Part shown: in pieces, positions 43,839-51,827 of the stretch
Position numbering within the stretch: position 1 is the stretch's first letter
How the letters are laid out: each line of letters starts with the position of its first letter
Assembly: GCF_002288525.1 (NCBI RefSeq)
Contig: NZ_CP023067.1
Coordinates: 2,294,001 to 2,358,000, forward strand
Reading direction: 5' to 3'
Source of the DNA: Sinorhizobium sojae CCBAU 05684
GTDB taxonomy: Bacteria > Pseudomonadota > Alphaproteobacteria > Rhizobiales > Rhizobiaceae
Length of the DNA: 64,000 bases
The notes under the pieces: generated by a model
What the model was told of the DNA's origin: nothing
Database searches by the model: none
The model's input: only the letters and a program-made list of their open reading frames with translations
Made by a program: the position numbers and the translations under genes

Positions 43839-44942
43839 ATGGGCTTCAAATGCGGTATCGTCGGGCTGCCGAATGTCGGCAAATCGACACTCTTCAATGC
43901 GCTCACCAAGACGGCGGCGGCACAGGCGGCGAATTACCCGTTCTGCACGATCGAGCCGAACACCGGCGAAGTGGCCGTGCCCGACCCGCGCATGCGCAAG
44001 CTTGCCGCGATCGCCAAGTCGAAGGAGATCATCCCGACGCGCATCTCCTTCGTCGACATCGCCGGCCTCGTGCGCGGCGCCTCCAAGGGCGAAGGTCTCG
44101 GCAATCAGTTCCTCGCCAATATACGCGAAGTCGATGCCATCGTGCATGTGCTGCGCTGCTTCGAGGATGACGACATCACCCATGTCGAGGGCCGCATCCA
44201 TCCGGTAGAGGACGCCGAGACCATCGAGACCGAACTGATGCTCGCCGATCTCGAAAGCCTCGAGCGGCGCACTGAGCAGACGCGCAAGCGGGCGACGGGC
44301 AAGGACAAGGAGTCCATGGCTCAGCTTCCAATCATGGAAGCCTCTCTGAAGCTTCTGCAGGAAGGCAAGCCGGTGCGGACCTTGTTGGAGAAGCTTGCTG
44401 CCGATGAAGTACGGATCCTGCAGAGCCTGAACCTCCTCACCTCCCATCCGGTCCTCTATGTCTGCAACGTCGCCGAAAGCGACGCCGCCACGGGCAACGA
44501 ACATACCCGCGCGGTCGAGGAAATGGCCAAGGCCCAGGGAGCCGAAACGGTCGTCATCTCGGCCGCGATCGAATCCGAGGTGGCGCAATTGCCGGAGGAG
44601 GAAGCCAGGGAGTTCCTCTCCGCCCTCGGTCTCGAAGAGGCTGGCCTCGACCGGCTGATCCGTGCGGGCTACAAGCTGCTCGATCTCATCACCTATTTCA
44701 CCGTCGGCCCCAAGGAAGCCCGCGCCTGGACGATTCCGCGCGGCACCAAGGCGCCGCAGGCGGCCGGTGTCATCCACTCGGATTTCGAGCGCGGCTTCAT
44801 CCGCGCCAACACGATAGCCTATGACGATTTCATTGCGTTCGGCGGCGAAACCGGCGCCAAGGAGGTCGGCAAGGCGCGCGACGAAGGCAAGGAATACGTC
44901 GTCCAGGACGGCGACGTCATCCACTTCCGCTTCAACACCTGA
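43839..44942 (+). CDS. ychF: Redox-regulated ATPase YchF/Obg-like GTPase
   Basis: A 367-residue Obg-family ATPase with P-loop GLPNVGKST at residues 9-17, switch region [20 protein letters not shown] in two overlapping motifs, a coiled-coil helical domain, and the C-terminal TGS domain ([16 protein letters not shown]). YchF binds ribosomes and is linked to translation fidelity and oxidative stress. The G4 motif is replaced by NVAE as in other members, which prefer ATP. Two MaoC-type genes follow at 6 bases and by overlap, so the three likely share a transcript. Confidence 0.95.
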   Translation: MGFKCGIVGLPNVGKSTLFNALTKTAAAQAANYPFCTIEPNTGEVAVPDPRMRKLAAIAKSKEIIPTRISFVDIAGLVRGASKGEGLGNQFLANIREVDAIVHVLRCFEDDDITHVEGRIHPVEDAETIETELMLADLESLERRTEQTRKRATGKDKESMAQLPIMEASLKLLQEGKPVRTLLEKLAADEVRILQSLNLLTSHPVLYVCNVAESDAATGNEHTRAVEEMAKAQGAETVVISAAIESEVAQLPEEEAREFLSALGLEEAGLDRLIRAGYKLLDLITYFTVGPKEARAWTIPRGTKAPQAAGVIHSDFERGFIRANTIAYDDFIAFGGETGAKEVGKARDEGKEYVVQDGDVIHFRFNT

Positions 44943-44948
44943 CATCCG

Positions 44949-45422
44949 ATGAGCACCGAGCCCGCGATGCTCTATTTCGAGGATTTCACGCCGGGGCGGC
45001 GCTTCGACTACCGGCCGATCGCAATCCGGGCTGCCGACATCATCGCCTTCGCCAGTGAATTCGATCCTCAGCCGATGCATCTCGACGAGGAGGCCGGTCG
45101 GCGCAGCATTCTCGGCGGCCTATCCGCTTCCGGCTGGCACACGAGCGCGATCGGCATGCGGATGATGATCGATGCCTTTCTTGGGCGGTCCGCCTCGCAG
45201 GGGTCGCCCGGGATCGACTTCATGGACTGGAAGAAACCGGTTCTGGCCGGAGACGTGCTCTCAGGCTTCAGTCTGGTCATGGAATCGCGCCCGTCGACGT
45301 CGAGAGCCGGCATCGGCTTTGTGAAATTCCGCAGCGAGCTTACCAACCAGCGTCGCGAAGCGGTTGCGGTCTCGGAAGCCTCGATCATCATTCGCCGCCG
45401 TGATGGGGGCATGCGGCCATGA
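44949..45422 (+). CDS. MaoC-type hydratase, first of a pair
   Basis: A 157-residue hot-dog-fold protein of the MaoC (R-enoyl-CoA hydratase) family. The catalytic-site motif FASEFDPQPMHLDEEAG contains the Asp/His dyad, and LGGLSASGWHTSA follows. The substrate is not evident. It starts six bases after ychF and overlaps the next MaoC gene by four bases (ATGA). The two share about the same layout and probably arose by duplication or form a heterodimer. Confidence 0.88.
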   Translation: MSTEPAMLYFEDFTPGRRFDYRPIAIRAADIIAFASEFDPQPMHLDEEAGRRSILGGLSASGWHTSAIGMRMMIDAFLGRSASQGSPGIDFMDWKKPVLAGDVLSGFSLVMESRPSTSRAGIGFVKFRSELTNQRREAVAVSEASIIIRRRDGGMRP

Positions 45423-45898
45423 CGACTCTGGAGCAACTTTACGCCGCCGGCCGCAAGGTCGCGATCGGCAGTCTGACCTTTGCGGCAGAAGACATCATCC
45501 GCTTTGCCCGCGACTTCGATCCGCAGCCGTTCCATCTCGACGAGGAGGAGGCCAGGCATTCGCTTTTCGGCGGTCTTTGCGCCTCCGGCTGGCACACCAG
45601 CGCCGGATGGATGAAGTGCTTCGTGCAGTTCTGGAATGACGAGGCCGGGCGTCTTGCGGCCGAGGGGCTCCGGGCGCCGAGGCTCGGCCCCTCCCCCGGC
45701 TTCCGCAATCTCAAATGGCTGAAGCCGGTCTATGCCGGCGATACCGTGACCTACGCCGTCGCCCTGCTCGAAGCCCGTGCGCTTGCTTCGCGCCCCGGCT
45801 GGAGGATCAACACGCTCCTCTGCGAGGGCGAGAACCAGCATGGCGAAGCCGTGATCCGCTTCGAAAGCAAGGTCATCGAATTCACGTCAGGCGCATAA
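45419..45898 (+). CDS. MaoC-type hydratase, second of a pair
   Basis: A 159-residue paralogue of the preceding gene with the same dyad motif (FARDFDPQPFHLDEEEA) and FGGLCASGWHTSAGWM. Its start codon overlaps the previous stop (ATGA), showing translational coupling. A two-subunit hydratase is therefore possible. A specific pathway is not indicated by neighbours. It converges on apt. Confidence 0.88.
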   Translation: MTTLEQLYAAGRKVAIGSLTFAAEDIIRFARDFDPQPFHLDEEEARHSLFGGLCASGWHTSAGWMKCFVQFWNDEAGRLAAEGLRAPRLGPSPGFRNLKWLKPVYAGDTVTYAVALLEARALASRPGWRINTLLCEGENQHGEAVIRFESKVIEFTSGA

Positions 45899-45913
45899 GC
45901 GCTCCCGGTTGCA

Positions 45914-46456
45914 CTAATGCCCCTCGAAGGAGATCAGCGTGCGGACGTCGACGCCCAGCGCCTCGAGCTTCTTGCGCCCGCCGAGTTCCGGCAGATCGAT
46001 AACGAAACAGGCGGCGACGATCTCAGCGCCCATCTGAAGCAGAAGCCTGGCGGCGGCTTCGGCGGTTCCGCCGGTGGCAATCAGGTCATCGACCAGGATC
46101 ACCTTTTCGCCGGGCACGATCGCATCCCTGTGCATCTCCATCTCATCGACGCCGTATTCGAGACTATAGGCGATCCGGACCGTCTCATGCGGCAGCTTGC
46201 CCTTCTTGCGGATCGGTACGAAGCCGGCGGACAGCTGATGCGCGATCGCGCCCCCCAGGATGAAGCCGCGCGCCTCGATGCCGGCGACCTTGTCGACCTT
46301 GGTGCCGGCATAGGGGTGAACGAGTTCGTCGATCGCGCGACGGAACGTCTTCGGATTGCCGAGCAATGTGGTGATATCGCGGAACATGATGCCCGGCTTC
46401 GGGTAGTCCGGAATGCTCCGGATGGCGGAAATCAGTTCCGATTGAACAACAGTCAT
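45914..46456 (-). CDS. apt: Adenine phosphoribosyltransferase
   Basis: A 180-residue purine-salvage enzyme that joins adenine and PRPP to AMP. Conserved motifs: [19 protein letters not shown] at the start, [14 protein letters not shown] in the middle, and the PRPP loop [17 protein letters not shown] at about 120-136. Only a weak AGG lies before the ATG at 46456. Its PRPP supply depends on prsA, also in this window. In other Rhizobiales apt often follows the cytochrome bc1 genes; they are not seen here. Confidence 0.95.
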   Translation of the reverse strand: MTVVQSELISAIRSIPDYPKPGIMFRDITTLLGNPKTFRRAIDELVHPYAGTKVDKVAGIEARGFILGGAIAHQLSAGFVPIRKKGKLPHETVRIAYSLEYGVDEMEMHRDAIVPGEKVILVDDLIATGGTAEAAARLLLQMGAEIVAACFVIDLPELGGRKKLEALGVDVRTLISFEGH

Positions 46457-46870
46457 GACCTGGAGGATGCCCTTGCGAATTTTGAGAATGCCGAAGCCAT
46501 AGCATCAACAAAGCGCAGAATTACAGGAATTTCTTCGGCTCCCAGCCAGACTAAGGTTTCGCAGGCCGGACCGCAGCTGTCGATCTCTCCTGCCGGGCAT
46601 CTCCGCCACGAGGGTCGATATAGGCCAGAAGCGCGCCCCTCCCGCAACCGCGCATTGGCTCGAATGTGCCTCGAGAATTTGGCCGAACCCCGGAGTTGAT
46701 GTTAGGCTTGTCGCCGGGTTGCAGCCGATTGCGGCGCTGCCCATTTGCAAAGCGAACCAGAGCGGGATGAGGGTGTCGGCGGACCTTCCGCTCGCATCCC
46801 GCTTCGACTTCTTGGAAGGGGGCCGGCGCTCGGCGCATCCGTCGCCACGGCCCAAAGAAGGAGGAACACC
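46457..46870. other. Intergenic region between apt and a DUF1059 gene
   Basis: This 414-base divergent gap shows no supported gene; open frames across it are Arg/Ser/Cys-rich and unlike any family. The strong GAAGGAGGAAC at its right end is the ribosome site of the next gene. I find no recognisable promoter. Confidence 0.3.
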
Positions 46871-47056
46871 ATGCGCTTATTCGAATGCGGTACGCTCGTC
46901 CCGGGTTGCGATTGGCACACCCGCGCCGACAATGATGCGGAAATCGTACGCCGGGTCGTCGAGCATATGCGCGAAACCCACGGCGAAACGATCATCCGCG
47001 AAAATATGGTCGACAACATCAAGGCGCGCATCGTCGACGAGCCACAGGCTGCGTGA
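46871..47056 (+). CDS. DUF1059-family small protein
   Basis: A 61-residue protein. The pattern CGTLVPGCDWHTRADNDAEI followed by RRVVEHMRETHGE has the two cysteines and paired histidines of DUF1059, which look like a small zinc- or metal-binding site. Function is unknown. GAAGGAGGAACACC gives a very strong ribosome site before the ATG. It is followed within 20 bases by repeat copy 10. Confidence 0.88.
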   Translation: MRLFECGTLVPGCDWHTRADNDAEIVRRVVEHMRETHGETIIRENMVDNIKARIVDEPQAA

Positions 47057-47071
47057 CGGCAGGACGCCACT

Positions 47072-47173
47072 TACAGCGCCGCGCGTCTTATCAGACGCGC
47101 TAAGGTCGCTGTAGCACTTTGAATTGCTGCGTGTCTTTGTCCTTAAATCGAGGTCGATTATAAGAGACATGCA
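47072..47173. repeat. RIME-like intergenic repeat, copy 10
   Basis: The best-preserved core in the window: TACAGCGCCGCGCGTCTTAT then CAGACGCGC and GTCGCTGTA. It is followed by the gagacatgc-type module also seen in copies 1 and 3 (here taagagacatgc). It fills the gap between the DUF1059 gene and the end of cca, four bases from the cca stop. Confidence 0.88.
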
Positions 47174-47176
47174 TGC

Positions 47177-48436
47177 TCAGCGCGCCTGCACCAGGGATTC
47201 GAGCCGGGCGACGAGCGTTGCCCGGTCGACGCTGAAATTGCGCTCGATCCAGAAATTCTCGAGTTGCGAAAGCAGAGCGCCGACCTCTGGCCCCGGCGCC
47301 ACGCCCGCCTTCAAGACGTCGGCTCCATTCAGCGGAAAGGCCGGTCTCTGCCATTTTTCCGCACGCACCAGCAGCCGCTGAAAGGCGGCCGTCTCGGCAA
47401 GGTAGGCCGGATCGGTCTCCGCCTTGCGGCGGGCGGAGGCAAGTGAAAGCCTGAGCCGGGCGACGATCCCCTCGGCGCCGTGTCGGTAGAGCTCGCGATC
47501 GAGGGCAGCATCCGGCAGGGCGGCGGCAATTGCCGGCGCCTCGGCGAACCGGACGAGACAGGCCGCTTCAGCCTTTGAGAGACGCAGGCGCTCCGCCAAC
47601 GCCTCGAGCCTTTCCGCGTCGGGAGGGACGATCGCCGTTAGCCTCAACAGCGGATCCGGCGCCCAGGAGAAAGCCTTCTCCGCGGCAATCAGGCCCGGGA
47701 TGGCGTCGATACCCCATTTTTCGGTCTCCGGCAGCACTTCGCCGAGCACGCCCGCCTGGCGCATCCAGAGGAGTGCGCGGCCGGGATCCTCGGCTGACAG
47801 CAGCTTCTTCATCTCGGTCCAGACGCGCTCGGCGGAAAGCGTCGCAAGCTTGGCGCGCGCCTGGGCGCAGGCCCTGAGGCCCTCCGCGTCCGGCCGGCCG
47901 CTGCCGTAATGGGCGAAGAACCGGAAGAAGCGCAGGATACGCAGATAATCCTCGGCGATCCGTTCGGCGGCATTGCCGATGAAGCGCAGCGTGCGGCTTT
48001 CGATATCGGCCAGGCCGCCGACATAGTCGAAGATCTCGCCTTGGCTGTTCGCGTAGAGCGCATTGATCGTGAAGTCGCGGCGCGCCGCATCCTCTTTCCA
48101 TCCGGATCCGAAAGCGACTTCGGCGCGCCGGCCGTCGGTCGCAACGTCCTCGCGCAAAGTCGTCACCTCATAGGGCGTGCCATCGATGACGAGCGTAACG
48201 GTGCCGTGGTCGATTCCCGTCGGAACCACCTTGATTCCGGCGGTCCTCGCCCGTTCCGCGACGTCCTCGGGGTGCCATGTGGTCGCGAGATCGACATCGC
48301 CCCCGGGCAGGCCGAGAAGGGCATTCCGCACGGCGCCCCCAACGACCCGCGCCTCCCCGCCGTCAACGTTCAGGAGTTCGAAGACGCGGCGCAGCGCGGG
48401 TGCCTGGAACCAGGGCTCGGCGGCAATGGAGGTCAT
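47177..48436 (-). CDS. CCA tRNA nucleotidyltransferase/poly(A) polymerase family
   Basis: A 419-residue class II nucleotidyltransferase. The head domain has RVVGGAVRNALLG and the catalytic DVDLATTW (DxD), then RRDFTINALYAN; the neck helix region ERIAEDYLRILRFFRFFAHYG follows. It most likely adds or repairs the 3' CCA of tRNAs; distinguishing it from a poly(A) polymerase would need alignment. Its ATG overlaps the stop of the NUDIX gene (ATGA), so it is the last gene of a three-gene operon with DUF1285 and NUDIX. Confidence 0.92.
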   Translation of the reverse strand: MTSIAAEPWFQAPALRRVFELLNVDGGEARVVGGAVRNALLGLPGGDVDLATTWHPEDVAERARTAGIKVVPTGIDHGTVTLVIDGTPYEVTTLREDVATDGRRAEVAFGSGWKEDAARRDFTINALYANSQGEIFDYVGGLADIESRTLRFIGNAAERIAEDYLRILRFFRFFAHYGSGRPDAEGLRACAQARAKLATLSAERVWTEMKKLLSAEDPGRALLWMRQAGVLGEVLPETEKWGIDAIPGLIAAEKAFSWAPDPLLRLTAIVPPDAERLEALAERLRLSKAEAACLVRFAEAPAIAAALPDAALDRELYRHGAEGIVARLRLSLASARRKAETDPAYLAETAAFQRLLVRAEKWQRPAFPLNGADVLKAGVAPGPEVGALLSQLENFWIERNFSVDRATLVARLESLVQAR

Positions 48437-49065
48437 GCATAAAGCCTTTCATAGAGCATGCGGACGATGCCCGCAGTGATGCCCCAGATGTTTCGCTCGC
48501 CATAGGGCATGCGGTAGAAATGCCGCTCGGCACCCTCGAAATGGCGGCTTCCGCGCCCGTGGTTCTTCGGATCCATCAGGAAGGAGAGCGGCACCTGGAA
48601 CACGCTTTCGACTTCGACCGGATTGGGCGTCAGCTCGAAACCCGGTTGCACCACCGCAAGCACCGGCGTGATGCGGAAGCCGGAAAGGGCCATGTAATGC
48701 GGCAGGCGGCCGATGGGCTCGACGAAGCGAGGATCGAGCCCGATCTCCTCCTCGGCCTCTCGAACCGCCGCCATCTCGACGGAGGGGTCTTCGGGATCGA
48801 CGGCCCCGCCCGGGAAGGCGATCTGGCCGGAATGCTTGCGTAGTGTCGAGGTGCGCTGGGTGAAAATCACGCTCCCATCGTCGCCGTCGTCGACGACCGC
48901 GACGAGGACCGCCGCGTCCTTCAGATGCAAGGTCTCGAGGTAAGGCACGATGCCGGGATTGAGCAGAAAATCGCCATGGTCGCGCCAGGAGGTCTCGATT
49001 GGCCCGCCGGTCTGCGCCCGCGCGCGGCGCCGGAACTCGTCGGCGGAAAAGAACGGATGACTCAT
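48433..49065 (-). CDS. NUDIX hydrolase, CoA pyrophosphatase type
   Basis: A 210-residue NUDIX protein. The box GGAVDPEDPSVEMAAVREAE continuing EEIG matches GX5EX7REUXEEXGU, and the CoA-pyrophosphatase signature (RTSTLRKHSGQIAFPGG) precedes it. It likely cleaves CoA or related dinucleotides. The ATG at 49065 overlaps the stop of the DUF1285 gene (ATGA); a GTG at 49071 would add two residues. Translational coupling on both sides shows a tight operon. Confidence 0.92.
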   Translation of the reverse strand: MSHPFFSADEFRRRARAQTGGPIETSWRDHGDFLLNPGIVPYLETLHLKDAAVLVAVVDDGDDGSVIFTQRTSTLRKHSGQIAFPGGAVDPEDPSVEMAAVREAEEEIGLDPRFVEPIGRLPHYMALSGFRITPVLAVVQPGFELTPNPVEVESVFQVPLSFLMDPKNHGRGSRHFEGAERHFYRMPYGERNIWGITAGIVRMLYERLYA

Positions 49066-49685
49066 CGGCACAGCGCTTCCAGTTCCGCCGCCGGCATGAT
49101 CGGGAAAACGGCCCCGGCCGAGCGGACGCAGAACATCTCGGTCCCGTCGATCTGGACCTTCTCGCCGAGTTCGACAAGATCGTACATGACAGGCCGGGAA
49201 ACGAGCGCCTCCAGACGGCCGCGCACATGCAGATAAGGTTTCAGCTCACTAGTTTCGCCGTGGATGACGAAGCGCAGCGGATGGCCTGGGCCTGCCTCGA
49301 CCACATCGCCGACATTGGTGCGGAAGGTCAGGACATTTGCACCATCCCGCGCGGTCACGCTCATCTCCACCGCAATGAAAGGAGCGTCGACGACACGGAT
49401 GCCGACCTTTTCCACCGGCGTGACGAGATAGGTTTTGCCGTCCTCGTCCTTGCGCAGCACCGTCGAGAACAGCCTGACGAGCGGCTGGCGGCCGATCGGC
49501 GTGCCCATGTAGAACCAGGTTCCATCGCCGCGGATTTCCATGTCGATGTCGCCGCAGAAAGGCGGGTTCCAGCGTTCCACCGGCGGCAGTCCCTTCGCCT
49601 CCCCGCCCGTCTGGCCGGCCGCGCGGGTAATCAACGCAGCGAGGCCCGCCGCGTCACCCGTCTCCTGAATCTTCGCCTCTGCCAT
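49062..49685 (-). CDS. DUF1285-family protein
   Basis: A 207-residue protein of the DUF1285 family, with VERWNPPFCGDIDMEIRGDG near residue 35 and TWFYMGTPIGRQPLVRLFST after it. The fold is known to be mixed alpha/beta; function is unknown. The ATG at 49685 has GGGA upstream; the ATG at 49724 has no ribosome site. It is the first gene of the DUF1285-NUDIX-cca operon and diverges from the moxR operon. Confidence 0.87.
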   Translation of the reverse strand: MAEAKIQETGDAAGLAALITRAAGQTGGEAKGLPPVERWNPPFCGDIDMEIRGDGTWFYMGTPIGRQPLVRLFSTVLRKDEDGKTYLVTPVEKVGIRVVDAPFIAVEMSVTARDGANVLTFRTNVGDVVEAGPGHPLRFVIHGETSELKPYLHVRGRLEALVSRPVMYDLVELGEKVQIDGTEMFCVRSAGAVFPIMPAAELEALCR

Positions 49686-49889
49686 CGTTCTGTCCCGTTT
49701 GGTCTCGATCTTTCCCTGGAGCATAGCGCGTCCGACAAGGCTTCGGGATGCCTGACCGCTTGGTGGCTCACGAGATAGTGCGTTAGCAGCGGCTTGTCAG
49801 CCGTCTGCCAGAGTCTAAATTGAAAAACAGGAACCGAAGGTTCGAACGACCGCGATTCGATCCGGAGCGTATGCGTGGGGAGACAGGCG

Positions 49890-50903
49890 ATGAGTGTTAT
49901 GAAAGGCGCGACGGAAGTCGCCGACGAGAAGGCAATCGTCGCCGCTGCGGAAGCCGCGCTCGGTGAGATCGCGCGCATCCGCGCTGAGGTCGGCAAGGTG
50001 ATCTTCGGCCAGGAAAACGTCGTCGAGCAGACGCTGCTCGCGGTGCTGTCGGGCGGCCATGCGCTGCTCGTGGGCGTGCCGGGCCTCGCCAAGACCAAGC
50101 TTGTCGCGACCCTCGGCACGGTCCTTGGCCTCGACAACAGCCGCATCCAATTCACGCCCGACCTGATGCCTTCGGACATCCTGGGCTCGGAAGTGATGGA
50201 CCAGGACCAGGCCGGCCACCGCTCCTTCCGCTTCATCGCCGGCCCGATCTTCACGCAGCTTCTGATGGCCGACGAGATCAACCGCGCTTCGCCGCGCACC
50301 CAGTCGGCACTGCTGCAGGCCATGCAGGAATATCACATCACCATTGCCGGCGCCCGCAAGGACCTGCCACAGCCTTTCCATGTACTGGCGACGCAGAACC
50401 CGCTCGAACAGGAAGGCACCTATCCCCTTCCCGAAGCGCAGCTCGATCGTTTCCTGATGCAGGTCGATGTCGGATATCCGGAGCTAGCCGCCGAAAGGCA
50501 GATCCTTCTGGAGACCACCGGCGTGTCGGAGGCGGAAGCTCGCCCCGTCATCAACGCCGCACGTCTCCAGCAGCTCCAGTCCCTGATCCGCCAGATGCCG
50601 GTTGGCGAGAAGGTGGTCGACGCGATCCTCTCGCTCATCCGCTCCGCCCGGCCGGGCAACGGCAATGCGACGACGGACAAGAATGTCGCCTGGGGACCGG
50701 GACCTCGCGCCGGACAGGCGCTGATGCTTTGCGCCCGCGCACGCGCCCTTTATGATGGCCGGCTGGCTCCGTCCATCGACGATATACTCGCCCTTGCCGA
50801 ACCCGTGCTGCAGCATCGCATGGCGCTGACCTTCGCCGCGCGCGCCGAGGGCAAGACTGTACGCGACGTCATCGGCGATTTGCTAAAGCGAGCCAAGGGA
50901 TAA
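49890..50903 (+). CDS. MoxR-type AAA+ ATPase
   Basis: A 337-residue AAA+ chaperone-like ATPase. Walker A is GVPGLAKTK at about 62-70, Walker B LLMADEINRASPRTQSALLQ, sensor VLATQNPLEQEGTYPLPEAQ. MoxR proteins work with a von Willebrand-type partner to mature or insert metal cofactors or remodel envelope complexes. GGGGAG precedes the ATG at 49890. DUF58 begins three bases after its stop and the next two genes follow closely, forming a four-gene operon. Confidence 0.94.
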   Translation: MSVMKGATEVADEKAIVAAAEAALGEIARIRAEVGKVIFGQENVVEQTLLAVLSGGHALLVGVPGLAKTKLVATLGTVLGLDNSRIQFTPDLMPSDILGSEVMDQDQAGHRSFRFIAGPIFTQLLMADEINRASPRTQSALLQAMQEYHITIAGARKDLPQPFHVLATQNPLEQEGTYPLPEAQLDRFLMQVDVGYPELAAERQILLETTGVSEAEARPVINAARLQQLQSLIRQMPVGEKVVDAILSLIRSARPGNGNATTDKNVAWGPGPRAGQALMLCARARALYDGRLAPSIDDILALAEPVLQHRMALTFAARAEGKTVRDVIGDLLKRAKG

Positions 50904-50906
50904 AGC

Positions 50907-51827
50907 ATGGCCGCGATCGGGGAGATAGTTGCGCGTACGCCTTCCGGCGAGGTTCTGTCGCGCGCCCAGCAACGCGCGATGCTCGTCCCCGACTGCCTCG
51001 TCGAGGCGCGCCGGATCGCCAATACGGTGATTTCCGGCTGGCACGGCCGGCGCAAGCGCGGCATCGGCGAGAATTTCTGGCAGTTCCGCCCCTATAGCCA
51101 GGGCGAAAGCATGTCGCGCATCGACTGGCGCCGCTCCGCCCGCGACGACCACACCTATGTGCGCGACCGCGAATGGGAAGCGGCGCACACGATCTGGCTC
51201 TGGGCCGATCTCTCGCCCTCGATGATGTACAAGTCGACCCTCGGCCTGGTCTCGAAGGAAAGCCGCGCGCTGGTGCTGATGCTGGCGCTCGCGGAGATTC
51301 TCGCGCGCTCCGGCGAGCGGATCGGCTGTCCGGGTGTCATGGAGCCCGTCTCCGCGCGCAATGCCGCCGAACGTCTGGCAACCGCAATCATGTTGAGCCC
51401 GCTCGCCGAGGGCCTCCCCGATACGGGCATGATCCGAAGCTCGAGCGATCTGGTCCTGATCGGCGACTTTCTCGATCCGGCGGACATGGTGATGGAGCGG
51501 CTCGGCCCCGTCGCGCGCCGCGGCCTGCGCGGTCATGTGGTCGAGATCGCCGACCCGGCCGAAGAGGTCTTCCCCTATGCCGGGCGCACCGAGTTTACCG
51601 ATCCCGAAACCGGCGCGAAGCTGACGGCCGGTCGCGCCGAAATTCTGCGGGAAGACTACCAGCGCGCCTATCGCGCGCGCCGCGACAGCCTCGGCGACGG
51701 CCTGCGGCATCTCGGCTGGACCTTCATTCCGCATAGGACAGACCGACCGGCCTCCGAGGCGCTGGTCGCCGTGCATATGTATCTTTCCGGCATGCCTTCC
51801 CGCGCGACCCACGGAGGGCTCCTATGA
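50907..51827 (+). CDS. DUF58-domain protein
   Basis: A 306-residue soluble protein. The DUF58 hallmark GENFWQFRPYSQGESMSRID followed by WRRSARDD is present, and LWADLSPSMMYKSTLG carries the DxSxS MIDAS-like motif of a von Willebrand fold. DUF58 proteins are the standard partner of MoxR ATPases. Its stop overlaps the start of the next gene (ATGA). The role of this operon's target complex is unknown. Confidence 0.93.
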   Translation: MAAIGEIVARTPSGEVLSRAQQRAMLVPDCLVEARRIANTVISGWHGRRKRGIGENFWQFRPYSQGESMSRIDWRRSARDDHTYVRDREWEAAHTIWLWADLSPSMMYKSTLGLVSKESRALVLMLALAEILARSGERIGCPGVMEPVSARNAAERLATAIMLSPLAEGLPDTGMIRSSSDLVLIGDFLDPADMVMERLGPVARRGLRGHVVEIADPAEEVFPYAGRTEFTDPETGAKLTAGRAEILREDYQRAYRARRDSLGDGLRHLGWTFIPHRTDRPASEALVAVHMYLSGMPSRATHGGLL

